This document shows positions 1 through 8,708 of a DNA stretch of 64,000 nt, in pieces. The notes under the pieces were generated by a model. It saw nothing but the letters and a program-made list of their open reading frames with translations, had not been told where the DNA came from and did no database searches. Both the position numbers and the translations under genes were made by a program. The stretch is from an uncultured Halobacteriovorax sp. GTDB lineage: Bacteria; Bdellovibrionota; Bacteriovoracia; Bacteriovoracales; Bacteriovoracaceae. The stretch covers positions 310,001-374,000 of the forward strand of contig CAJXVS010000002.1 of assembly GCA_913061265.1 (NCBI GenBank). Reading direction: 5' to 3'. Within the stretch, counting starts at the first letter, position 1. Each line of letters starts with the position of its first letter.

Positions 1-188
1 TCTCCTCATTGGCAACAGAGCTCTCTGAGTGTGATTCAGCAGAAAAGGGAGGCCTGCTTCCTAGTTTTAGATCAGGGCAGATGGTAGCCGAGTTTGAAAG
101 GGCCGTGCATAACTTAGAAATTGATCAAGTCTCAGAGCCTATAAAAAGTGAACACGGCTTTCATATCATTCAGAGACTAAAGATTTAA
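1..188 (+). CDS. Parvulin-type peptidyl-prolyl cis-trans isomerase, C-terminal end (5' truncated)
   Basis: The reading frame is open from base 3 to the TAA at 186-188 and encodes the last 61 residues of a PpiC/rotamase domain. Recognisable parvulin signatures are a KGGLLPSF stretch, a GQMVAEFERAVHNL helix region, and EPIKSEHGFHIIQ at the end, which correspond to the family's GGdLG.f, eFe.Avf.L and pVkt.fGyHii motifs. These enzymes isomerise X-Pro bonds and often act as periplasmic folding factors. The gene begins upstream of the window, so the signal peptide and any second domain cannot be judged. The next gene starts 7 bases downstream on the same strand. Confidence 0.87.
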   Translation, partial: SSLATELSECDSAEKGGLLPSFRSGQMVAEFERAVHNLEIDQVSEPIKSEHGFHIIQRLKI

Positions 189-194
189 TCAAGC

Positions 195-674
195 ATGACT
201 ATTATACAAACCCCCAGAACTTATTTACGTAGTTTTACAATAAATGACCTAGACTCGCTTTTGATCATGATGAAAGATTCAGAAGTTATGAAGCATACAG
301 GTTTCAAAGAAGTTCAAAGTGATGAGAAGGTGGCTTCTCTTCTTAGTAAGTGGTCTCTAAGCAAAACTGTTTGGGCCCTGGTAAAAAAAGAATCGGAAGA
401 GGTTATAGGTTGGTTCATGTTAAAAAGAACTATTCTTGATGCTCCCGAGCTAGGCTTTATGCTTTGTAAATCAGAGTGGGGAAATGGTTACGCTACCGAA
501 GTTTCAAAAGCATTACTTGATTATGCCTTCAATACTCTAGATGAAAAAAAGGTAATCGCCTCTTCTGATAGTGATAACCCAGCTTCAATAAAGGTTCTTA
601 AGAAGATTGGTTTTGTTGAAACTAAAAGCTATTCAGGTGAAAAAGATACTTGTTACTTTGAGGTTTTAAAGTAA
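195..674 (+). CDS. GNAT-family N-acetyltransferase (RimJ/RimL-like)
   Basis: A 159-residue protein with the layout of the Acetyltransf_3 (RimJ/RimL) branch. It has an R-x-Y-L-R-x-F start, an acceptor-side LGFML strand, an acetyl-CoA loop region around WGNGYATE (residues about 95-102), and the late SDNPASIKVLKKIGF segment (about 125-140) typical of these enzymes. The family transfers acetyl from acetyl-CoA to N-terminal or small-molecule amines; the substrate cannot be inferred here. It lies 7 bases after the isomerase gene, so it is probably co-transcribed. Only a weak ribosome binding site precedes the ATG. It is convergent with the acyltransferase gene. Confidence 0.82.
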   Translation: MTIIQTPRTYLRSFTINDLDSLLIMMKDSEVMKHTGFKEVQSDEKVASLLSKWSLSKTVWALVKKESEEVIGWFMLKRTILDAPELGFMLCKSEWGNGYATEVSKALLDYAFNTLDEKKVIASSDSDNPASIKVLKKIGFVETKSYSGEKDTCYFEVLK

Positions 675-675
675 C

Positions 676-1794
676 TCAGTAGCTTCCTTTAAGAAACCGG
701 TCGATAAACTTACCTTTTATAAAATAATGATAGATCAGAACTGAAAAGAAAAGGCTACCAAGAGTGGCGAGGGGAAACTCGATGGCCCAATGGGAATCAA
801 GCCTATTAAAGAGGATCTGTAAGAGGATGATGATAGGCAAGTGAATCAAGTAGATAAAGTATGATCCCTTCACAAAATAGCTAATGCTCTTATTTTCTTT
901 ATTAAAATGATGCTTAAAAGTATAGATGACACCAATGACAATTGACCAAGTTGCCACAGTCGCCAAGACGGCCAGCTGCCAATCACTATGAGCTATCTTA
1001 TAGAAGTTTAAATGACTATTCACCTCAAGGTTTGATCTAAGGATGGCGAGCAGGCTTCCCACGGTTAAAAGGGAATGGGCCATGGTCTTAGAAAGGCTCT
1101 GTTCTTTGAATTTGAAGAGTTGCCAACCAAAGAAGTAAAAACTCCCATAATAAATAACGAGCGATGGTAGAGGATACATCTTAAAAGGCTGATCCACCCA
1201 ATGTGACTTCATGAGAAAGTAACTTAAAAAGGTAATGCTCATACTAAGAATAAGGATGGTCGAGTATTTCTTGAAATCAATCTTAAATATCTTTCTAACT
1301 GGTACCGTTAAAAGAGAGAGAAAGAAAAGATAGAGCAAGAACCAAAGGTGTCCCCAGTTTGGAGAGTGCCGAAACTGAGTATTCGAGCTTGGAGCAAAGA
1401 AGCTTTCTTTAAAGTGCTCTATTAAAAAAGGAATATCTAAAGCGTAGAGCTGATCAGGGACTTCCATGGCCAGCCAAGCGAGCTTTAAAGGGACGACGAT
1501 AAGGAGAAAGAAAACCAAAAGAGGGTAGAGCAGCCGCTTTGTTCTCTTTTGTAAAAAAAGTCCCTTATCTATAGTTAGAGCGGTAAAGAAGCCACTGATG
1601 GCAAAAAAGAGGGGCATTCTAAAGAGCCTTAAAAAGTTTAGTCCCTGATCTATAAGGTGAGAGTGACTTTCATCTTTTAACACCCAGAAGTATTCAATCT
1701 CCCCATAAGCGAGGCAAGCATGAAGGGGAATCCCTAAGAGCATGGCGATAGCTCTCAAATAGTCAAAATAATGATAACGCTCGTTTTTTATCAT
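676..1794 (-). CDS. Acyltransferase-3 family integral membrane protein
   Basis: A polytopic membrane protein of about 372 residues. Its N-terminus (YHYFDYLRAIAMLLGIPLHA) is the hallmark opening of acyltransferase-3/OpgC-type O-acyltransferases, with the conserved R and H. A GHLWFLLYL segment and about ten hydrophobic helices follow. The family O-acylates sugars, glycans or lipids at the cytoplasmic membrane. I chose the ATG at 1794 because it forms an ATGA overlap with the stop of the upstream gene; the frame is open 20 residues further, but the extension is hydrophilic and unlike the family. It is the last gene of a four-gene operon with a desaturase, a P450 and a small membrane protein, which suggests modification of a lipid or lipid-linked product. 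Confidence 0.83.
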   Translation of the reverse strand: MIKNERYHYFDYLRAIAMLLGIPLHACLAYGEIEYFWVLKDESHSHLIDQGLNFLRLFRMPLFFAISGFFTALTIDKGLFLQKRTKRLLYPLLVFFLLIVVPLKLAWLAMEVPDQLYALDIPFLIEHFKESFFAPSSNTQFRHSPNWGHLWFLLYLFFLSLLTVPVRKIFKIDFKKYSTILILSMSITFLSYFLMKSHWVDQPFKMYPLPSLVIYYGSFYFFGWQLFKFKEQSLSKTMAHSLLTVGSLLAILRSNLEVNSHLNFYKIAHSDWQLAVLATVATWSIVIGVIYTFKHHFNKENKSISYFVKGSYFIYLIHLPIIILLQILFNRLDSHWAIEFPLATLGSLFFSVLIYHYFIKGKFIDRFLKGSY

Positions 1795-2396
1795 AGGGCC
1801 ACCAAGATAAAGAGGTGGATCCAAAGGATTATATTTAAGATCTCTGCTATCCAAGGCTTTATAAAAAGGGTGCTTAAAAGAATCAGGAGAGAGTAAGAAA
1901 CAAAGTTAATTCCAATCTGAATATCATTGCCGGTTAATAGGTAGGCAATACCAATAATAAATGAAGAGAGAGTAATAAAACTGCCACTAATAATATCTCG
2001 TCGAAGGCTACTTTTAAAAAAGAGGAGATACCAAACGATGACAGATCCTAAAGTTATACCTAAAGCCAAACTTTCAAGGGCTGGGTATAAAGAAATGAAT
2101 AACCAGACCCTGGATAAAACCACAATAGTAAAAGAAAATAGAGCAAAGTTACTTAAAGGTGATTTCTTAAAATAACTGATCTGCAGATCATTTTTCTCTA
2201 AGCTTTTTTTATTTTGCAGAGTTAGAAAGACTTGGCCGATGCCTTCGAAAAGAAATAAGAGAAAGAAGGCGGTATCCTTTAAAAGAAACAATGAAAGGGT
2301 CATGAAGATAAGAGAAGAGATTCCTTGGCTATAATAAGTATAGCGTTTAACCTCCATTCCATAAGAGCGCTGATCGACCTTTGTTAATAAGCTCAT
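1791..2396 (-). CDS. Six- to seven-helix membrane protein of unknown function
   Basis: A 201-residue protein almost entirely made of hydrophobic segments (roughly residues 28-50, 83-103, 108-125, 137-155, 160-178 and 182-201). I recognise no family motif. Its start overlaps the stop of the P450 gene by four bases and its stop overlaps the acyltransferase start by four bases, so translation is probably coupled across all three genes. The position between a P450 and an acyltransferase suggests a membrane partner in the same lipid-modifying pathway, but that is inferred from context only. Confidence 0.72.
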   Translation of the reverse strand: MSLLTKVDQRSYGMEVKRYTYYSQGISSLIFMTLSLFLLKDTAFFLLFLFEGIGQVFLTLQNKKSLEKNDLQISYFKKSPLSNFALFSFTIVVLSRVWLFISLYPALESLALGITLGSVIVWYLLFFKSSLRRDIISGSFITLSSFIIGIAYLLTGNDIQIGINFVSYSLLILLSTLFIKPWIAEILNIILWIHLFILVAL

Positions 2397-3778
2397 CTCA
2401 AGGTCTCCTTAATCTTAATAGGCATTCCCTTATGAGGCTTTAAGCTGACATGAGAGACTGCTCTTGGAAGCTCGGTGCCTATTAACTCTAGTTCAAAACT
2501 TAAAAGAACCTTTGAGACAATAATGGCGACTTCAATTAAAGAAAAATTCTCTCCAACACAGCGCCTCTCTCCCTTAGAGAAAGGGAGGTAATGATCTAAG
2601 CGGTTAACTTCAACACCCTCAAAGCGAGAGGGGTTAAAGACCAAAGGCTTATCCCAATGCTTTTCGCTTCTGTGAATATTCCAAACCGGAATCACCACAG
2701 AGGTATTAACAGGAACCTTTTGGCCGTTAAAGCTATCTTCTTTAAGATTTCTTCGAGAAGACATGGGGATGGCCGTATACATTCTGATCCCTTCTAGAAT
2801 GACTTGATAGAGATAGGGATGAGTGGTCTTAAAGTTGATAGAGGTTATCTCCTCTGGACTCTCTTGAAGTTCCTGCCTAAGCCTATCTTGAACCTCAGGA
2901 TGCTTTGATAAAAGGCCAAAGATCCAAGAAAGTGTATTAGAAGTTGTTTCATACCCAGCGATCAAAAGAGTGATGACTTCATCGCGAAGCTCTTGGTCAC
3001 TAAGACCAACGCCTGTTTCAGGATTCTTTGCATAAACTAATCTTTGCAGGATACTCCGAGCGCTGCTCTCATTAGAGTTTTCTTTTTCTTGAGCTAATAG
3101 GCGCGAGACAATAGAGGAGAGGTTGTTATTATGAAAATGAAATTCTTTGTTTTTCTTTGTGGGAACCCAATAAGGCAGGGGAAAGAGTTCGAACATATGA
3201 TCGTGGGCCATCTTAGAAGTAAAGAGAACCGCCTCGTCAACAATCCTGGCATCTTCATTAGTAAGATCAGATCCGAGGAGGGTCTTTCCGGCAATGGCAA
3301 AGGTGAGGTTTCTCATCTCAAGAGAGAAGTCTAACTCAGCACTCTCTTGTGACTTCCATTTTTTTACCAATTGAAGAGTTAAGTCATCAATGATTTTTGA
3401 AAAGAGAGCGATTGGCGCGGGTCCTAGCTCTTTAGAGACAATGATCCTACTTCTTAACCAAGAGGTTCTGTCGTTATTAGTAACAAGACCTTCACCCATA
3501 ACAACTTTCATCTCATCAGTTTGAGCTCCCTTAACGTAGATCTTATTCTTGTCACCAAGAACTTGCTTAATTAGTTTTGGGCAGTAGATGATGATAGTAT
3601 TGATGGGCCAGCCATAGCTCGCAATTTCTCCGAACTGCTTCTCTGTTTCTTCGAGGGCGCCTAGGCTATCTCGTTTAAAATGAAACATAAGCTTGATGAA
3701 ATTAAGGCCTCTAGGTCCTTTGATATGCCTTATGCCGGAGAGGCTAAGTTTACTTCGCATATCTTTTAGAAACTGCAT
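2393..3778 (-). CDS. Cytochrome P450 monooxygenase
   Basis: A 461-residue haem-thiolate monooxygenase. From the chosen start, the I-helix motif AGYETTS is at about 274-280, the K-helix ExxR (EGIR) at 329-332, and the haem loop FSKGERRCVG contains the cysteine ligand at about 407. These three motifs together are diagnostic. The length and ETTS motif fit class-II-like bacterial P450s that hydroxylate fatty acids or hydrophobic compounds; redox partners are not encoded nearby. The start at 3778 is chosen because its ATG overlaps the desaturase stop as TAATG; the frame is also open to an ATG at 3802. The neighbouring desaturase makes a lipid substrate plausible, but this is inference. Confidence 0.93.
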   Translation of the reverse strand: MQFLKDMRSKLSLSGIRHIKGPRGLNFIKLMFHFKRDSLGALEETEKQFGEIASYGWPINTIIIYCPKLIKQVLGDKNKIYVKGAQTDEMKVVMGEGLVTNNDRTSWLRSRIIVSKELGPAPIALFSKIIDDLTLQLVKKWKSQESAELDFSLEMRNLTFAIAGKTLLGSDLTNEDARIVDEAVLFTSKMAHDHMFELFPLPYWVPTKKNKEFHFHNNNLSSIVSRLLAQEKENSNESSARSILQRLVYAKNPETGVGLSDQELRDEVITLLIAGYETTSNTLSWIFGLLSKHPEVQDRLRQELQESPEEITSINFKTTHPYLYQVILEGIRMYTAIPMSSRRNLKEDSFNGQKVPVNTSVVIPVWNIHRSEKHWDKPLVFNPSRFEGVEVNRLDHYLPFSKGERRCVGENFSLIEVAIIVSKVLLSFELELIGTELPRAVSHVSLKPHKGMPIKIKETLR

Positions 3779-4683
3779 TAAAGAGAGCCTTTTTCCTCCC
3801 AAACTCTGTCGAGATTAAAGTATTTTCTTAGTGAGGAATTATCTGGTTTTATTTCTAACTTAGATAGTGGCCCATTTATGCTGGCTTTTAAAGTCAGGAG
3901 TCTCTCTTTTTCATTATTTAACTTACGTGGGTCAAATAAACTGAGGTTTTGATGGTGATTTTTATGAAAATAGCCGCCCATGGTAACGAAGTTGGCCAAC
4001 TTATAATAGGCATTGTGGTTCATATTGAAGACCTCAACGGAGCCATCTTCTAAGTCTCTATGGCAAACATAATTGATATGGGCGAGGATGGCGATATTAC
4101 TTATAACTGCAGGGAGATAAAAAAAGAGAAAGAGCGCGGGACCAAAGATCATAAACCAGGCCATTAATCTTAGAACCATATTGGTATGAAAAACAAAACT
4201 TTGCAGTGCTAGGATCGTTTCATAGTTCTCAATATTCTGATGAGTATCTCTTAAAAATTCTTTTGTATTCTTAATCATGTATTTGTTAGGAGAGAGTAAG
4301 TATCTAGTAAAGCTCATTCCCCTCGGAGAGACAGGGTCATACTTATGATCGGAATAAAGGTGGTGTAAGGTATGTACTAAGATAAAATTATGAAAGCCAT
4401 AGCCAACGAAGTGACCGACAAATTCTCCAATCATTTTATTAACAGGACCCTTACTGACATTCTCATGACCGGCCTTATGTAAGAAGGCTGCAACAAGCCA
4501 ACCAAAAGGAATGGCCAAGGCAAAGGCCGCAAACAAGGCTGGGTGAAAATTGAATTCTAAATTTATATTTAAGAAGTAGAGAGCAAAGACCAGGGTGCCT
4601 AAAAAGAGCATATCTAATAAGTAATCCTTAAGTAGGAAATAAGGATCCTTTTTCATATGTTTAAAGACTTCAGCTGGTTTCAT
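3778..4683 (-). CDS. Membrane fatty-acid desaturase family protein
   Basis: About 301 residues with the three histidine clusters of di-iron membrane desaturases. Counting from the in-frame TTG at 4692, these are HKAGH at 72-76, HTLHH at 107-111 followed by H116, and HKNHH at 243-247. Hydrophobic segments flank them as in the family. The enzymes use O2 and an electron donor to introduce a double bond (or hydroxyl) in a membrane lipid chain. The ATG at 4683 is preferred over the TTG three codons upstream, though neither has a good Shine-Dalgarno. It is the first gene of the desaturase-P450-membrane-acyltransferase operon. The 112 bases upstream carry a TTCGTCAT motif at 4748-4755. Confidence 0.87.
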   Translation of the reverse strand: MKPAEVFKHMKKDPYFLLKDYLLDMLFLGTLVFALYFLNINLEFNFHPALFAAFALAIPFGWLVAAFLHKAGHENVSKGPVNKMIGEFVGHFVGYGFHNFILVHTLHHLYSDHKYDPVSPRGMSFTRYLLSPNKYMIKNTKEFLRDTHQNIENYETILALQSFVFHTNMVLRLMAWFMIFGPALFLFFYLPAVISNIAILAHINYVCHRDLEDGSVEVFNMNHNAYYKLANFVTMGGYFHKNHHQNLSLFDPRKLNNEKERLLTLKASINGPLSKLEIKPDNSSLRKYFNLDRVWEEKGSL

Positions 4684-4795
4684 AAAGCGCAATCTAACTT
4701 AAAAAGACATTGTGAGGGCCTTTATTGAAATTAATTCATAGCGTTAATTCGTCATGAGTTAATCTATCTAAGTGATTGAATTTATGAGAAAAAAC

Positions 4796-6964
4796 CTATG
4801 ATCTGGCCCGTTGTAGCTTCTGGTAGCTCTCAATAAGCTTAAGCTGCTTATCAAGCCCTTCAAGTTTCGTACTCGTTTTAGAGAGACCTAGGAAGCGTAC
4901 TTCTCCGCTTAAAGTCTTAACCGCATTATCCATGACTTCAGATCCAAACATCCTGGTCATATTAGGAAGGTAATCCTCTAAGCTTAATTCGTCCTCAAGC
5001 TCTATATCTAAAAGAGCAGAGAGGGCGCGGTAATAACTTTTACGTTCGGTTGAATTTTCATTAAAGGTTAAGAGAACATCAACTAAGTCTTTGGCCTCTT
5101 CAAATCTTTTAACAGATAAGAGGCATAGGGTCTTAAGCTCGCCAATATTAAGCTGTCCCCAGTAGGAGTTCTCATCAAACTCTATTCCTATTAACTCCGA
5201 GATCTTTGTGTAGTCATCAATCTCACTCTCTTCAAGATTAAGAATTAAATTCTCTATTTTTTCATCAGTCAAAGAATGAAGGTTAAGGATATCTTCTCTA
5301 AAAGAAAGCGCCTTATTGTGATTATCCCAGATAAGATCTTCAGCAGGATAGATCTCTGAATAATCAGGAACTAAGATCCTACAGGCCTTGGCTCCAAGCT
5401 CTTCGTAGTCTGCTATATAAACTTCTTTTTCAAGTTGGTTTAAGATCTTCATTAAGTAATTGTATTCTTCTTCTGTAGATCCAGAGAAGTCCCACTTTGA
5501 GAATTCATAATCTGCTTTCTCACTAAAGAACTTCCAAGAGATAACACCTGTTGAATCAATAAAATGATCAACAATATTATTGGGTTCACTTACAGCGAAG
5601 GAATTAAAAGTAGGAGGAAGAACATCGTTAAGTCCTTCAAAACTTCTTCCTTGTAATAACTCCGTTAAGCTTCTCTCTAAGGCCACTTCAAACTTAGGGT
5701 GGGCTCCAAACGAAGCGAACACTCCTCCATTTCTGGGGTTCATTAAGGTCACGCACATGACGGGAAACTTTCCGCCTAAAGAGGCGTCTTTAACCACGAT
5801 AGGAAAACCGGCTTCTTCAAGTTTATTGATGCCTTCTAGAATTGTTGGGTAGCTCTCTAAGACTGATCTTGGAACTTCAGGAAGAGTGATCTCTTCAATG
5901 ATGATTTGATTCTTAACGGCTCTTTCAAAGATCTCTGATAAACACTGAACTCTAGCTTCAAACTTTGTGTTCCCAGCGCTCATGCCATTACTGACAAAGA
6001 TATTGCCAATTAAGTTAACAGGAATGTAGACAGTCTCTTGGTCAGACTGGCGAACATAAGGAAGAGCGCAGATACCGCGCTCCGTATTTCCTGAGTTGGT
6101 ATCAGTTAAGTGAGAAGCTTTTAATTCATTCTCAGGGTTATAGACTTCAAGAAACCTCTTATCCATAAGTCCCATTGGCAATTCATCATCTTTGGATTTA
6201 AACCACTTCTCATTTGGATAATGAACAAATTCAGCCTTACTGATTTCTTCACCTAGATAATAATCATTATAGAAATAGTTATTACTTATTCTCTCTAAGT
6301 ATTCCCCGAGAGCAGAACAAAGAGCGGCGTCTTTAGTCGCTCCTTTTCCATTTGAAAAACACATAGGAGAGTCAGCGTCTCTAATATGAACTGACCAGAC
6401 ATGAGGAACTTGATTCCTCCATGAAGCGATCTCAATATTGATGCCTAGATTTCCTAAGAGAGCAGACATATTCTTAATCGTCTCTTCTAAGGAGCAATCC
6501 TTTCCTAGGATCATTGTCTTAGTCTTATCATCTTTTGAATGCTCATAGATTAGACCTGATTCTTTTCCAAGAACATTAACTGTCTCAATCTTAAATTCTG
6601 GTTTTGTCTGAACAACTTTCTTTACCGTACAACGGTCAATGGATCTTAAGATTCCTTGACGGTCATGTTCGCTAATACTCTCAGGAAGCTCTACTTGAAT
6701 ATTGAAGATTTGATTGTAGCGGTTTTCTGGATCAATAATATTGTTTTGAGTTAGCTTGATATCTTCAGTAGGGATGTCTCTTGCCTTACAATAAACCTTA
6801 ACAAAGTAGGCAGCACATAAAGCAGAGGAGGCCAAAAAGTAGTCAAAAGGGCTAGGAGCGGTTCCATCGCCTTTATAACGGATGGGCTGATCAGTATAAA
6901 TACTGAAATCATCAAAGTTGGCTTCGAGCCTTAAATTCTCTAAAAATCGGACGTTTACTTGCAT
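4796..6964 (-). CDS. ycaO: OsmC domain-YcaO domain fusion protein
   Basis: A 722-residue two-domain protein. Residues 1-135 are an OsmC/Ohr-like domain with the paired cysteines C50 (in SSALCAAY) and C112 (in RCTVKK) that in this family reduce organic hydroperoxides. Residues about 150-720 match E. coli YcaO along its whole length, including WSVHIRD, NGKGATK, SALGEYLER, NGMSAGNT, TELLQGR and the TPR-like C-terminus ending in YQKLQRA. E. coli YcaO enhances RimO-dependent beta-methylthiolation of ribosomal protein S12; other YcaO proteins are ATP-dependent cyclodehydratases. Here the full-length YcaO makes the S12-type role likelier than RiPP biosynthesis, and no precursor peptide gene is visible. 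OsmC-YcaO fusions are a known architecture. It follows the MAPEG gene by 60 bases. Confidence 0.93.
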   Translation of the reverse strand: MQVNVRFLENLRLEANFDDFSIYTDQPIRYKGDGTAPSPFDYFLASSALCAAYFVKVYCKARDIPTEDIKLTQNNIIDPENRYNQIFNIQVELPESISEHDRQGILRSIDRCTVKKVVQTKPEFKIETVNVLGKESGLIYEHSKDDKTKTMILGKDCSLEETIKNMSALLGNLGINIEIASWRNQVPHVWSVHIRDADSPMCFSNGKGATKDAALCSALGEYLERISNNYFYNDYYLGEEISKAEFVHYPNEKWFKSKDDELPMGLMDKRFLEVYNPENELKASHLTDTNSGNTERGICALPYVRQSDQETVYIPVNLIGNIFVSNGMSAGNTKFEARVQCLSEIFERAVKNQIIIEEITLPEVPRSVLESYPTILEGINKLEEAGFPIVVKDASLGGKFPVMCVTLMNPRNGGVFASFGAHPKFEVALERSLTELLQGRSFEGLNDVLPPTFNSFAVSEPNNIVDHFIDSTGVISWKFFSEKADYEFSKWDFSGSTEEEYNYLMKILNQLEKEVYIADYEELGAKACRILVPDYSEIYPAEDLIWDNHNKALSFREDILNLHSLTDEKIENLILNLEESEIDDYTKISELIGIEFDENSYWGQLNIGELKTLCLLSVKRFEEAKDLVDVLLTFNENSTERKSYYRALSALLDIELEDELSLEDYLPNMTRMFGSEVMDNAVKTLSGEVRFLGLSKTSTKLEGLDKQLKLIESYQKLQRARS

Positions 6965-7024
6965 AGATTAGGAAATATCACCGTTTCTAACGGAGTGTCC
7001 TTTACTAGGTAAGAATTTCAATTA

Positions 7025-7411
7025 TTAGGCGCTTAGGGCCAAGTAAAAGAGAAACCATGTGCAGCCAGTGCCTACAAAGAAGAGTGAAGTCCTTGTTCTC
7101 GAATAATTACCTATATAAGCTGCTGAATAAAGGATCCTTGAGATGACAAAAATGATGGCAGTGCAATCAATTATGTCAGCTCTTCCGTTAAAGTGAAGGG
7201 CCAAGATGATAGCTGCTGCAAATTGAGGGGCAGCTTCCCAACCATTCATTTGAGCAGCATTCGCTCTAGCGCTTCTGCCTTCAAGGCTTGCTAGAAATTC
7301 TCTAGGCTGGGCATTATGAGACATCTTAAACCCGCCCGTCATCTTGGCAATCCCTGCACAGATAGTAGGGAGGATAAAAGAGATAAAAACACATAAGACA
7401 GCTATATTCAT
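7025..7411 (-). CDS. MAPEG-family membrane protein
   Basis: A 128-residue, four-helix membrane protein. The segment from about residue 35 to 75 carries the MAPEG signature: a PRE motif, GRSARANAAQMN and the WEAAPQFAAAI stretch, corresponding to the family's NPR, GRA..A..N..E and P.FA patterns. Eukaryotic members are glutathione transferases or leukotriene synthases; bacterial short members are mostly uncharacterised, with some glutathione-dependent activity. The ATG overlaps the kinase-family stop by four bases and is preceded by AGGAG at good spacing, so it is translated with that gene. Glyoxalase I upstream and OsmC-YcaO downstream support a role in thiol or electrophile handling. Confidence 0.82.
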   Translation of the reverse strand: MNIAVLCVFISFILPTICAGIAKMTGGFKMSHNAQPREFLASLEGRSARANAAQMNGWEAAPQFAAAIILALHFNGRADIIDCTAIIFVISRILYSAAYIGNYSRTRTSLFFVGTGCTWFLFYLALSA

Positions 7412-8703
7412 TTTGCTTGCTCCTGATTCTTATAGGAGATTACTTCATTTAAGAGCTTATTAACATCAAAGTTTGCCTTTAATTTTTGAAGGATAAAATA
7501 GACCCCGGCGATCTTTCTATCGATAAAGACAGAATCTGATGGCGGATTTCCAACGGAGATGGACTTGATAATTTTAGGGATAAATTCATAGATTTGTATG
7601 GAGAGGTCTGTCTTTCCCCAATCATAAACTTCTTCATAGAACGGAGCGCCAATAATATTAGCGTATTCCCAGAACAAATCTAGATCTGAAGGCTTATCTC
7701 TTGAGATATAACCCATGTCCTTTAATTTTTCGATAAAGCCATCACGGTCTTTCTTACTTAGAAGAATGATGAGCTGTTGATAGTGAGCGATGAATTCTTT
7801 GCTCGGAACTTTCGTCGCGCCGAAATCTAGAAGCCCCCATTTTAATTCAGGTTCTGTAATCAACAGATAATTTCCAAAGTGCGCGTCTGTTTGAATCTCT
7901 TCAAAGACGAAGAGCTCAAGGAAAAGGAGGCGCATAAACTCACGCCCTAGATCATTCCTTTGCTCTTGAGAGAGACCTAAGGAATCTAGATCGTGAAGAG
8001 AATGGCCCTCTAAGTATTCAGTCGTAATTATATCTTCATTAGAGTACTGATGATTGATCTTTGGAACCTTAAAGATGGGAAAGGGGATCAGTTGCTTTTC
8101 AAATTTCTCCGTATTTCTCACTTCGTGAAGATAGTCAGTCTCTTCAGTAAGCATCTCTTCAATCTCTTTATAGACGGCGTTTAAATCAATTTCTTTAGGC
8201 AGCAAGTTTAAGGCATTCATAAAAAGCTTAAGCGCCTTAACGTCATTCTTAATCGCCTTTCTGACGCCTCTGTATTGAATCTTCATGGCAAAGTCTTGCC
8301 CTTGATCTTTAAATAAATGAACCTGACCAAGGCTTGCTGCCGCTAAAGGCTCAGTCTCAATTGATAGCTGTTCAAGCCATTCTTTAGGGATCTGTTTCTT
8401 GATTTGTTCCCATTCTAGAAATGAGCTCTTATTCTCTAGTGACTTTAAAATCTTATGCGCCTCTTCAGGAAGAAAAGAGCCACCAAGAAGGGAGAGCATC
8501 TGACCGGCCTTCATAAAAGAGCCCTTCATGACATTAAGCTCGTCGGCAATATCAGTGGCATACTTTTCGATGCTATTTTTAAGCTGATCTTTTATGCCCA
8601 TATCTCTGTTCTTATACAAAGAGCTGCCCGTTTTTAAAGCGAGCTTAGCAATACCAAGCTGCCTACTAAAAAAACCACTTTTAATCTTAGAGAGCTTCTT
8701 CAC
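7408..8703 (-). CDS. ABC1/UbiB (AarF)-family atypical kinase
   Basis: A 431-residue member of the ABC1/ADCK/UbiB family. It has the KxGQ motif (K65-Q68 in FMKAGQML), the alanine-rich nucleotide loop AAAS (121-124), the Lys of the VAIK-equivalent strand (AMKIQY, about 141) and a DFG-type LLDFGATK segment near residue 290. Family members bind and hydrolyse ATP and support ubiquinone synthesis or lipid homeostasis. This protein lacks the long hydrophobic C-terminal tail of UbiB, and no ubi genes lie beside it. It is therefore better described as a UbiB-like protein than as UbiB. The start is GTG, five bases after the glyoxalase stop. Confidence 0.86.
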   Translation of the reverse strand: MKKLSKIKSGFFSRQLGIAKLALKTGSSLYKNRDMGIKDQLKNSIEKYATDIADELNVMKGSFMKAGQMLSLLGGSFLPEEAHKILKSLENKSSFLEWEQIKKQIPKEWLEQLSIETEPLAAASLGQVHLFKDQGQDFAMKIQYRGVRKAIKNDVKALKLFMNALNLLPKEIDLNAVYKEIEEMLTEETDYLHEVRNTEKFEKQLIPFPIFKVPKINHQYSNEDIITTEYLEGHSLHDLDSLGLSQEQRNDLGREFMRLLFLELFVFEEIQTDAHFGNYLLITEPELKWGLLDFGATKVPSKEFIAHYQQLIILLSKKDRDGFIEKLKDMGYISRDKPSDLDLFWEYANIIGAPFYEEVYDWGKTDLSIQIYEFIPKIIKSISVGNPPSDSVFIDRKIAGVYFILQKLKANFDVNKLLNEVISYKNQEQAK

Positions 8704-8708
8704 CTATT

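Noticed and set aside
4796-6964. Reading the YcaO protein as part of a thiazole/oxazole RiPP cluster
   Set aside because: Similarity extends to the E. coli YcaO C-terminus, and there is no precursor peptide, dehydrogenase or export gene nearby.
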